Source: Salmonirosea aquatica
GTDB taxonomy: Bacteria > Bacteroidota > Bacteroidia > Cytophagales > Spirosomataceae
Direction of reading: 5' to 3'
DNA: 64,000 bases
NCBI RefSeq assembly: GCF_009296315.1
Contig: NZ_WHLY01000002.1
Location: forward strand, 1,488,001 to 1,552,000
Shown: one piece after another, positions 1 through 7,554 of the stretch
How the letters are laid out: each line of letters begins with the position of its first letter
Numbering within the stretch: the first letter of the stretch is position 1
The notes under the pieces: generated by a model
What the model was told of the DNA's origin: nothing
The model's database searches: none
The model's input: only the letters and a program-made list of their open reading frames with translations
Program-made: the position numbers and the translations under genes

Positions 1-2
1 AC

Positions 3-1600
3 AAGATACCCCGCTTTCGCAGCTTTAACACCCAGGATTTCGGGTGTCGCCTGTGGTGGCTCGAATACGGCGGTCGGCTCGATACGGTGCATGATACCGA
101 AACAATCAAGTGGGAGCTTTGGAAGGTGATTTATGGCGTGTGGGACTATATCAAAAATTCCGGCAAGTTTCCCGAGGCCGAGAACCTGACACTCGAATGG
201 GTAGGTACCATACCCGGCAAGCGCGAAAGCCGCCGCTTTGAGGGGATTATATGCTTGTTCAGCAGGATGTCGTAGAGCAGCGCCCTCACTACGACGACGT
301 AGCCTTTGGCGGGTGGAGCATCGATCTGCATCCCGCCGACGGGGTATTCAGCGAAAAACCCGGCTGCAACCAGTGGCATAGCAAAGGAATTTACGGCATT
401 CCGTACCGCTGCCATTACTCGAAAAATGTTAAAAACCTGTTCATCGCCGGTCGTATCATTTCCGCCTCGCACGTAGCCTTTGGCTCGTCGCGGGTGATGG
501 CTACCAGTGCTCACGGCGGACAGGCGGTAGGTATGGCGGCAAAAATCTGTGCGGAAAAAGGCTGGTTACCCGCCGAGTTAGCCAGAGAAGAAAATGTAAA
601 AATCCTGCAAAAAGAACTACTGAAAACGGGTCAGCATATACCTAATCTACTTTTAAAAGACGAAGAAGACTTAGTACGGAAGGCTAAAATTTCTGTGTCA
701 AGTACCTTATCGCTCACCGAACTACCCGAAGAGGCAGAAACAACCCCGATGCAGTTCGCCACCGCCCAGATGATTCCGGTAGCGGCCGGAAAAATGCCGC
801 AGGTCACGATTCATCCCTATGCTTCGGAAACTACCGATCTGGATATAGAACTTCGGGTATGCAGCCGAAAGGACAGCCATTCTCCCGATGTGATTCTGGA
901 GAAAAAAACAATCGCTTTGCAAAAAGGAAGAAACTGCCTACGGCTTGACTTCAACTCAACCTTTAAAGTACCTACCTATGCTTTCTTGGTACTTCAAATG
1001 AATGAAAAAGTACTTTTAAAGTACTCTCCGCAACGCATTACGGGTTTGCTCTCCGTTTTCAACTCCATCAATCCTGCCGTATCGAACTACGGCAAACAGG
1101 AGCCTACCGAAGACATCGGCGTGGATGCTTTCGAGTTCTGGTGTCCGCAACGGCGGCCGGCCGGCAAAAACCTGGCTTTCAAACTGGAAGCGGATGTGGA
1201 CTGCTATCAGCCCGAGAATATTCGTAATGGTTTACAGCGGCCTACCCACCAGCCCAATGCGTGGGTCGCTGATTTTAACGATCCGCAACCTACGTTGACG
1301 TTGTCCTGGCCACAAAAGCAGGAAATAAAGCGAGTAGAGCTATTTTTCGATACCGATTACGATCACCCTGCCGAAACCGTATTGATGCACCATCCGGAAA
1401 ACGTAATGCCATTTTGTGTGCAGCATTATCAGTTGCTCGACGATCAAGAAAATGTCGTGTTTGAGAAGATGGACAATCATCAGACCAGGAATAGCATTGA
1501 GTTTGACAAACCCATTACTACTACCAGCCTGACGATAAAGGTAGGGCATCCCTCTCCTACTTCACCCGCCTCATTGTTCGAAATACGGTGTTACAGTTAG
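3..1600 (+). pseudogene. FAD-dependent oxidoreductase, 5'-partial, apparent frameshift
   Basis: This is the C-terminal part of an FAD-dependent oxidoreductase of the PF12831 type; its start lies left of the window. The frame beginning at base 3 encodes GKRESRRFEG and then stops near 275. A second frame starting near 251 continues with MLVQQDVVEQRPHYDDVAFG and runs to 1600. One extra G in the G4 run at 242-245 joins the two halves as FEGDYMLVQQDV. The segment GRIISASHVAFGSSRVMATS, followed by GQAVGMAA, is the FAD-binding C-terminal motif of the family. The last 300 or so residues look like a beta-rich accessory region. The break is probably a sequencing undercall. Substrate unknown; in Bacteroidota such proteins often sit with sugar-degradation genes. 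Confidence 0.75.
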
Positions 1601-1629
1601 TAGGCTAATCCGAATAAATTTCCAGAGGA

Positions 1630-2040
1630 TTATTTTATCGTCAATATCATCTCCGTGCTGGGGTTCAGCGTTTGGGCGTCGTTTTCGGCGGTGATGAACA
1701 CTCGATCGGGCTTGACGGTTTCGGTGGCCGTCAGTTCACCCGAAAGCGACTTGTTAAACATCCCCGAACCGACAGAGATCTGTCCCAGCTTTTTAACCAG
1801 ATCTCGGTCAGATTGCATCCAGACAATGTATACCTCCCGCGCCGGACTCAACTTTTTGGGCTCCGCTAGGTTCCTCACGTTTACCGTGATCGCATAGTTA
1901 TCGTTTTTGTCTTTCTTCACTTTGACATCGCCCGAAGCTGCCGGCACAACCGAGGAATCCTGAAAGGTCATCTTATTGGAGCAGGCACTAAGTGCCAGAG
2001 CTACGAACAAAATGTAAGTAATGTTTTTCATGGTTTTCAT
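1630..2040 (-). CDS. small lipoprotein of unknown function
   Basis: A 136-residue protein with a lipoprotein signal: two starts (MKTMKN), a hydrophobic stretch and the lipobox LSAC with Cys at about residue 20. The mature part is about 115 residues, beta-rich, and has no motif I recognise. It contains VYIVWMQSDRDLVKKLGQI, which resembles Bacteroidota lipoproteins whose function is unknown. It is convergent with the upstream oxidoreductase and stands about 150 bp from the next minus-strand gene. It is likely anchored in the outer or inner membrane facing the periplasm. No function is assigned. Confidence 0.75.
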   Translation of the reverse strand: MKTMKNITYILFVALALSACSNKMTFQDSSVVPAASGDVKVKKDKNDNYAITVNVRNLAEPKKLSPAREVYIVWMQSDRDLVKKLGQISVGSGMFNKSLSGELTATETVKPDRVFITAENDAQTLNPSTEMILTIK

Positions 2041-2192
2041 GGTCAGTTGATTTTAAGCATTTGAAAAATATACATCTGGCAGCGCCACTCGGTGTTACAG
2101 ATAGCCCGTAGTTCCGTAGTGAGGATACTGCCCACACGGGTATGCGTTACAAATTCCGTTCCTTAGGTATTTAGGATTAGGTGGGGCGTGTA

Positions 2193-3308
2193 CTATTCGG
2201 CCACCAGTGGCTCCCACCAGCGTTGGGTGGGTGGATGCGTAGCAACGGGGTACCTTGTGCCGATGATGGGAGTGGCAATGAACACATTCGTCCTGTTGGC
2301 GCGGTTCAGCCGCTCCACGCTTTCAGTCCAGGGATGTACCGCCAGGTTGAAGGCCCCCCAGTGAATCGGCAGCAGTACTTTCCCTTTCAGATCGAGAAAA
2401 GCCTGCATGGTTTGTTCGGGCATCATGTGAATGGCTTTCCACTTTTCATTGTATTGGCCGCACTCCATCATCGCGAGATCAAACGGGCCATAGCGCGCAC
2501 CGATCTGTTTGAAATGCGGCCCGTAGCCGCTGTCGCCGCTGAAATAGACTTTATTTTTCCGCCCCTGCACGACCCAAGAAGCCCAGAGCGTGGAGTTGCG
2601 GTCGGTGAGCCCCCGGCCTGAGAAATGCCGCGCGGGGGTAGCGGTGAAAGTAATCCCCTCCGCTTCTACTGACTGCCACCAGTCGAGTTCGGTGATTTTG
2701 GTGCTATCCACGCCCCAGCGTTCCAGATGCGCACCTACCCCCAGTGGCACGTAGAAATGCCCGACCTGCGCGTCCAGTTTCTGGATGGAACCGTAATCCA
2801 GATGATCGTAATGATCGTGGGAGATAACGACGGCGTCGATATTGGTAAACTGTGCCATGTCGATGGGAGCACGGTAGGCAAAGCGCTGGGCAAAAAACGG
2901 CACGGGCGACGCGGCCGGGCCGAGCATCGGATCGAGCAGAATGCGCTTGCCTTCCAGCTCGAGCAGTACCGCCGAGTGCCCAAACCAGGTGATGTGCAAC
3001 AGGCTATCCGATGGGGGTACCTTGTCCGCAAAATCGACGGGCAGGGGCTGGTCGGGGCGGGTATTTTTGGCAGTAATGAATTCTTCGAGCGTTTCTCCCA
3101 CCTGCCCCGCACTCATGTCCATCGACGTGGGGATCAGGTTCACAAAGGCACCCTCGCGGTACTCAGGCGAGGCCTTCATCCGCGCCAGCCGGGTACCTTC
3201 CGCCGCCGCGCCAAACTGCGGAGCGGTGTTAACAAAAATGGCAATTCCAGCTACCAGCACGACCACCAGAACCAGAAGGTATTTGAGGACTTTCGTTAGA
3301 AATTTCAC
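2193..3308 (-). CDS. membrane-anchored MBL-fold metallo-hydrolase
   Basis: A 371-residue metallo-beta-lactamase-fold hydrolase. The metal motif HxHxDH is seen as SHDHYDHLD near residue 163, followed by further metal ligands in PARHFSGRG and SGDSGYG and a late IHWGAF histidine. This arrangement resembles the NAPE-PLD/RomA-like branch, which acts on phosphodiesters or lipids; the substrate here is unknown. Residues 7-28 form one hydrophobic segment, so the enzyme is probably anchored with its catalytic domain in the periplasm. It starts with GTG at 3308, overlapping the stop of the MNT gene by 4 nt (GTGA), so translation is probably coupled to the HEPN/MNT pair. Confidence 0.88.
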   Translation of the reverse strand: MKFLTKVLKYLLVLVVVLVAGIAIFVNTAPQFGAAAEGTRLARMKASPEYREGAFVNLIPTSMDMSAGQVGETLEEFITAKNTRPDQPLPVDFADKVPPSDSLLHITWFGHSAVLLELEGKRILLDPMLGPAASPVPFFAQRFAYRAPIDMAQFTNIDAVVISHDHYDHLDYGSIQKLDAQVGHFYVPLGVGAHLERWGVDSTKITELDWWQSVEAEGITFTATPARHFSGRGLTDRNSTLWASWVVQGRKNKVYFSGDSGYGPHFKQIGARYGPFDLAMMECGQYNEKWKAIHMMPEQTMQAFLDLKGKVLLPIHWGAFNLAVHPWTESVERLNRANRTNVFIATPIIGTRYPVATHPPTQRWWEPLVAE

Positions 3309-3616
3309 GGGGCAGCAGTTTGCAGAAGGCTAACTCCTACCCGGCTAATGTGGTCGAGGAGTTCCTGGCTCTTGATGGTTTGGTAGTTGATAGCGTCAAT
3401 TTTATAGAGTATTTCCAACTCATCCAGCTTGACCAGTAGCTTGATGAATTCCTGAAAAGTGAGATCCTTTCCTTTCACGGCCAGGTCAATATCAGAGCCA
3501 GGACGGTAGGTACCTTTGGCTCGCGAACCGAAGAGAATAACTTCCTCCACGTGGCTATTTTCCCGAAACACCGCCAGAATTTCTTCCAGAGTAGTATTGG
3601 ACAATCCGTATTTCAT
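3305..3616 (-). CDS. MNT-family nucleotidyltransferase (HEPN antitoxin partner)
   Basis: A 103-residue minimal nucleotidyltransferase. The catalytic motif GSx10DxD is complete: GS at 30-31 and D42, D44. In HEPN/MNT modules this enzyme transfers AMP to a tyrosine of the HEPN protein and so neutralises its RNase activity; that role is known for the family and inferred here. It overlaps the upstream HEPN gene by 4 nt (ATGA) and the downstream MBL gene by 4 nt, so the three form one tight unit. The C-terminal half (DELEILYKIDAINYQTI) fits the usual short MNT fold. Confidence 0.9.
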   Translation of the reverse strand: MKYGLSNTTLEEILAVFRENSHVEEVILFGSRAKGTYRPGSDIDLAVKGKDLTFQEFIKLLVKLDELEILYKIDAINYQTIKSQELLDHISRVGVSLLQTAAP

Positions 3617-4050
3617 GTGTCAATTAGTGAGGTCTGCTGTCCGCCACGTTCTGCATCCAATCTTTTGTCTAAATCTACCAGAAGCTTGTAATAGCTGAAC
3701 CGAATACTATCGGCAATTTCTTCGGCCGTTTCGGAATTGTAGGTATGCGAAGTGAGTTCACGCGATTTCTTCATGGCTTTCCAGCCTTCGGCATCGGTAA
3801 GGTACCCATCTTTGAGCGCTTGCTCCAAAACTGGATTGGGACCAGCGATGTCGAGATAACCTTTGTATCGTAACAAATCCTGCAAGGTTTTCCAGGCCAG
3901 TTCAAAGGTGTACTCAAATCGCTGGATCATACCTTCTTGTTCCAAGTCAGATAAGTCGTCTTCCCGATCTTCAAATACCTCCGCTAATTTGGCGAGGGCC
4001 TTTTTGAAATTTGCGAAACGTTGTAGCCAGCGTACGTTTTGGTCTTGCAT
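3613..4050 (-). CDS. HEPN-domain protein, HI0074 family (HepT-like toxin)
   Basis: A 145-residue all-helical protein of the HI0074 'nucleotidyltransferase substrate-binding' family. The HEPN motif RX4HXY is intact: R97, H102 and Y104 in RELTSHTY. These are the residues of the RNase site and the AMPylated tyrosine in MntA/HepT systems. FEYTFELAWKTLQDLL is the typical helix of the family. It is first in the unit, with MNT following by ATGA overlap. With an intact motif it could be an active RNase toxin held by the neighbouring MNT enzyme; some HI0074 pairs lack a proven toxic effect, so toxicity is inference. Confidence 0.9.
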   Translation of the reverse strand: MQDQNVRWLQRFANFKKALAKLAEVFEDREDDLSDLEQEGMIQRFEYTFELAWKTLQDLLRYKGYLDIAGPNPVLEQALKDGYLTDAEGWKAMKKSRELTSHTYNSETAEEIADSIRFSYYKLLVDLDKRLDAERGGQQTSLIDT

Positions 4051-4106
4051 TATCTATTGAGCAAAGCGTCAGAAAACAGACAAGGTACTACTTTTCAACA
4101 AAAACT

Positions 4107-5567
4107 TCACTTCACCATTTCCGTCGCAATCTTGGCCGACAGCAAACACAAAGGTACCCCTCCGCCCGGATGTACGCTACCGCCTACAAAGTACAGGTTG
4201 TTGAACTGCCGCGAGAAATTGGCGTGGCGCAGGAAAGCCGCGAAGCGATTGTTGGAGCTATTGCCGTACAAAGCGCCCTGCGAACTCGACGTGCGGCTTT
4301 CGATCAGTCGCGGATCGAGTACATCCTCGGCTTCGATTAGGGTTTCAATGTTTTCACCCAATTGACGGCTGATTTTGGTCAGAATGTTTTGGCGCGTTTC
4401 GGCGATGAGGGTACCCCAATCCTGCCCATCATTGGCGGGTGCATTCACCATCACAAACCAGTTTTCGCCGCCAGCGGGCGCATCGTTGGGTTCGTATTTG
4501 GCGGTAATATTGATGTACACCGTCGGATCGTGGTGAATGGTTTTTTGTTGGAAAATATGGTGGAATTCGGTGGCGTAGTCCTTACTGAAAAAGATATTAT
4601 GCAGCCCCAGCTCGGGGAACTGCTTTTTAACGCCCCAATAAAAAATCAACGCCGAACTGGACTTGGGTTGCCGCAAAATACGCTCGGGCTGCCGGGCGTC
4701 GGGCAGGAGCTTGCGGAAAGTATTGACCACATCCATATTACTGATCACTATGTCGTAGCTCAGCGCTTCGCCCTTCACCTGTACGCCCGAAATCCGCTTC
4801 CCATCGATGAGCAGTTTTTCGACCGGACTAGTATAGTGAAAAGTCACGCCCAAATCCTCCGCCAGTTTCACCAGACTGTTGGTAATCGCTACCATACCTC
4901 CCTTTGGAAAAAAGGCTCCGATGTTGTATTCCAGATGCGGAATGATGTTCATCGTCGCGGGGGTCTGGTAAGGATCGGAGCCGTTGTAGGTGGCGTAGCG
5001 GTTGAAAAGCTGCACTGCGCGCGGATCGGTGAATCGGCTGCTGTTAGCCTGATTCATGCTTCGGAAAGCATCCAGCTTGCCCAGGTTAAGGTACCCTTTC
5101 AGCGCATCGCGGTTGAAGTAGGTACCTACCTTATGTAATGATCGGTGCAGAAACAGTTTCTCGGTCACCTCGTACTTTACCGCACTGTCCCGTAGATGCG
5201 CCAGTACCTGTTCGGCGGGTTCGCCCAGGTACTTTTCAATCGTTTTGGCCAGTAGCGCTGGCTCGGCGTCAGCGGTGAAGCGGGTACCGTCTTCATAAAA
5301 GTACCGGCAAGTTTCGGGGAGTTTCTGGTACTGAAAATAATCCGTTGGATTCTTGCCCGCCAAACGAAAAAGATCGTCGACCAACTGCGGCATCGTGAAC
5401 AGCGATGGACCAGCATCGAAGCGGTAGCCGTTGATTTCAAAAGACGATAACTTCCCGCCGGGGTAGCTATTGCCTTCGAACACCTCGACCCGGTAGCCCT
5501 TCACCGCCAGGCGAATCGCCGCAGCAATGCCCCCAATTCCCGCGCCGACGACACCGGCTGTTTTCAT
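4107..5567 (-). CDS. crtD: CrtI/CrtD-family carotenoid desaturase, probably 1-hydroxycarotenoid 3,4-desaturase
   Basis: A 486-residue flavoprotein of the phytoene-desaturase superfamily. The N-terminal dinucleotide motif is VVGAGIGGIAAAIRL, followed by YPGGKLSSF and the substrate-entry stretch FDAGPSLFTMPQLVDDLF. The C-terminal FAD motif is FVGGSVHPGGGVPLCLLSAK. The FDAGPSLFTMP form is what I know from Bacteroidota CrtD; their CrtI carries GPSWYWMP instead. CrtD adds a 3,4 double bond during monocyclic carotenoid (saproxanthin or myxol type) synthesis. No other crt gene lies in the window. The ATG is preceded directly by an 8-bp tandem array, leaving no normal ribosome site. CrtI or another desaturation step remains possible. 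Confidence 0.82.
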   Translation of the reverse strand: MKTAGVVGAGIGGIAAAIRLAVKGYRVEVFEGNSYPGGKLSSFEINGYRFDAGPSLFTMPQLVDDLFRLAGKNPTDYFQYQKLPETCRYFYEDGTRFTADAEPALLAKTIEKYLGEPAEQVLAHLRDSAVKYEVTEKLFLHRSLHKVGTYFNRDALKGYLNLGKLDAFRSMNQANSSRFTDPRAVQLFNRYATYNGSDPYQTPATMNIIPHLEYNIGAFFPKGGMVAITNSLVKLAEDLGVTFHYTSPVEKLLIDGKRISGVQVKGEALSYDIVISNMDVVNTFRKLLPDARQPERILRQPKSSSALIFYWGVKKQFPELGLHNIFFSKDYATEFHHIFQQKTIHHDPTVYINITAKYEPNDAPAGGENWFVMVNAPANDGQDWGTLIAETRQNILTKISRQLGENIETLIEAEDVLDPRLIESRTSSSQGALYGNSSNNRFAAFLRHANFSRQFNNLYFVGGSVHPGGGVPLCLLSAKIATEMVK

Positions 5568-5569
5568 TT

Positions 5570-5617
5570 GTGTAATTGTGTAATTGTGTAATTGTGTAAT
5601 TGTGTAATTGTGTAATT
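5570..5617. repeat. 8-bp tandem array, six copies of gtgtaatt
   Basis: Six perfect copies of an 8-bp unit (gtgtaatt on the plus strand, aattacac on the minus strand), plus a partial copy. The array starts 2 bp upstream of the crtD start codon and fills the place where its ribosome-binding region would lie. The unit is not a multiple of three, so copy-number changes would alter both spacing and frame. Confidence 0.97.
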
Positions 5618-5704
5618 GTTGAAGGGAAATTCGGACGCCAAGGGTACCTACTCTTCAATCAAAAAATACTTTGTGCCTTTGCTGGTGCACCAGCCCAGCC
5701 CTTC

Positions 5705-5750
5705 GTACTCCTGTACTCCTGTACTCCTGTACTCCTGTACTCCTGTACTT
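5705..5750. repeat. 8-bp tandem array, five copies of gtactcct
   Basis: Five perfect copies of gtactcct followed by a partial sixth, ending 10 bp from the pncB stop codon. It has the same 8-bp period as the array at 5570-5617 but a different unit. Read on the minus strand (downstream of pncB) the unit is aggagtac. Confidence 0.97.
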
Positions 5751-5759
5751 AAACCAAAC

Positions 5760-7223
5760 TCACTCCCCGCCCCTAAGTTTTAAAATCAAGGCTGTTTTTG
5801 TATCGAAGAGCCCTTTTTCCAGGCCCACGGGGTAGGTATGCGGGTTCACAAAACGCCGGGTACCTTCGTGCAACTGGCTGAGCTGGTGCTGTACGCGCTG
5901 TTTGGTGTCTTCTATGGCCGGAATTTCGTAGCATTGTTTTCCAGCGCGAAAAATTGGCTTCAACAAATCCTCCGATTGATAGCGCGTATCGAACCTGCGC
6001 TGACGCGTAAAGTCGTAGGGATCGACCATCGTCGCTTTTTCACTTACTTCCATACGCACATCAAAAATCATATCCGCCACGAAGCCCCTGTCATTGCGGT
6101 ATCGGCGCACCTGCTGGATACCCGGCGTGGAGGTTTTAATGGTCTGCTCGGATAATTTGACTTTATTTTCCCACTCGCCCCTTTCGTTTTTCAGTGCGGC
6201 CAGTTTGTACACGCCACCCAGGGCGGGCTGGTCGTAGGCGGTGACCAGTTTGGTACCTACGCCCCACACGTTGATTTTAGCACCCTGCTGTTTCAGGCTG
6301 TCCATAATGTGCTCGTCGAGGTCGTTACTGGCGACGATGGATGTTTTCTCAAATCCGGCAGCGTCCAATATCTTACGGGCTTCGATGCTAAGGTAGGCCA
6401 GATCGCCCGAATCTAGCCGGATGCCGCCCAGATCGTGGCCGCGGACGCGCAGTTGCTGCCCCACGATGATCGCGTTCTTTACCCCTTGAATTGTGTCGTA
6501 GGTATCCACCAGCAATGTGACATTGTTGGGCAGGTACCTTGCGTAGGTTTCAAACGATTCCAGTTCGGTATCGAACGACATGACCCAGCTGTGGGCATGG
6601 GTACCTTTCACGGGAATGCCGTACAGTTTTCCGGCCAGTACGTTGGAGGTAGCGTCGAAGCCGCCGATATAGGCCGCCCGGCTGGCCGTCATGCCACCAT
6701 CTGGGCCTTGGGCACGGCGCAGGCCAAATTCCAGCAACGCGTCATCGGGTGCTACCAATCGCATGCGCGCGGCTTTGGTGGCGATCAGGGTTTGGAAATT
6801 GATCAGGTTCAGCAGCGGCGTTTCCAGAAGCTGACATTGTAGAATCGGTCCTGTAATGCGCAGCAGCGGCTCGTTCGGGAACACGACGGTACCTTCGGCA
6901 ATAGCCTCCACGTCGCACTTGAATTCTAGATTCCGCAGGTATTCCAGAAAATCTTCTTCAAACAACGGTTGGTCGTCGCTGCCCGTCAGGGTACCCAGGT
7001 ACCTGATGTCCTTTTTAGAAAAGCCGTATTCATTGAGATAACTGATGGCGCTGCTTAGGCCGCAGGCAACCGTAAAACCCCCGCCGAAGGGGTGCTTCCT
7101 GAAATACAAATTGAACACGGCTTCCTGCTCGGCCTTCCCCGACTTCCAGTAGCCGTAGGCCATGGTCAGCTGGTACAAGTCAGTAAGCAGGCTTAGCGAA
7201 GTATCATAAAGGCGGTTGATCAA
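5760..7223 (-). CDS. pncB: nicotinate phosphoribosyltransferase
   Basis: A 487-residue enzyme that converts nicotinate and PRPP to nicotinate mononucleotide in the Preiss-Handler route to NAD. The start LLTDLYQLTMAYGYWKSG is the family N-terminus. GTHAHSWVM carries the histidine that is phosphorylated during ATP-assisted turnover, and DTYDT and IRLDSGDL belong to the phosphate-binding barrel. The length matches the long bacterial form. It faces away from the receptor gene at 7555. The downstream gap to crtD holds the two 8-bp arrays. Confidence 0.95.
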   Translation of the reverse strand: MINRLYDTSLSLLTDLYQLTMAYGYWKSGKAEQEAVFNLYFRKHPFGGGFTVACGLSSAISYLNEYGFSKKDIRYLGTLTGSDDQPLFEEDFLEYLRNLEFKCDVEAIAEGTVVFPNEPLLRITGPILQCQLLETPLLNLINFQTLIATKAARMRLVAPDDALLEFGLRRAQGPDGGMTASRAAYIGGFDATSNVLAGKLYGIPVKGTHAHSWVMSFDTELESFETYARYLPNNVTLLVDTYDTIQGVKNAIIVGQQLRVRGHDLGGIRLDSGDLAYLSIEARKILDAAGFEKTSIVASNDLDEHIMDSLKQQGAKINVWGVGTKLVTAYDQPALGGVYKLAALKNERGEWENKVKLSEQTIKTSTPGIQQVRRYRNDRGFVADMIFDVRMEVSEKATMVDPYDFTRQRRFDTRYQSEDLLKPIFRAGKQCYEIPAIEDTKQRVQHQLSQLHEGTRRFVNPHTYPVGLEKGLFDTKTALILKLRGGE

Positions 7224-7554
7224 TGTAGTCGAGAGTTGAAAATTGAAAATGGGTAAGGTACCCTGAAAGTATCACTTTCCATTTTCAACTTTCAATTTTC
7301 CCTTAAAAAACTCCCCTTCATCCCCATTTTTAGCCGTTTTAAAATAATTCTCTTCTTTCGTGCAACTTTCTGTCCTTCCTTCGCATCACTAGTCCGAAGG
7401 CTTGAAGTACGCATTGCACCTATCCACTCCACTCATCCAAATTATATTCCTTTTGTGTAATAAAAGGTTCTATGCAATACATACTACCTACCTTTGAAGC
7501 ATAATAAACGCTAGCGAAATTCCATCGCAGCGAAAACATAACCATCTATTAGCC
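7224..7554. other. 331-bp divergent intergenic region with imperfect inverted repeat
   Basis: The gap between pncB and the receptor gene. Near 7232-7251 and 7279-7299 lie two arms of an inverted repeat matching at about 17 of 20 positions (core TTGAAAATGG / CCATTTTCAA), separated by about 27 bp that contain a GGTACC palindrome. The right part is AT-richer and carries a -7-like element at 7489. No coding frame of note was seen. Confidence 0.6.
7489..7496 (+). promoter_or_regulatory. -7 element TACCTTTG upstream of the TonB-dependent receptor
   Basis: TACCTTTG matches the Bacteroidota -7 consensus TAnnTTTG exactly. It lies 58 bp before the ATG. The nearest TTTG (7452-7455) is 33 bp upstream, too far for a standard -33, so only the -7 box is supported. 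Confidence 0.45.

Noticed and set aside
4362-5138. 258-codon open frame antisense to crtD
   Set aside because: A shadow of the desaturase; composition is that of reverse-read coding DNA.
5467-5658. Open frame with ITQLHNYT repeats on the minus strand
   Set aside because: It is the translation of the 8-bp array in another frame and overlaps the start of crtD; no independent support as a gene.
5570-5750. CRISPR-like array
   Set aside because: Units are 8 bp and directly adjacent, with no spacers and no cas genes.
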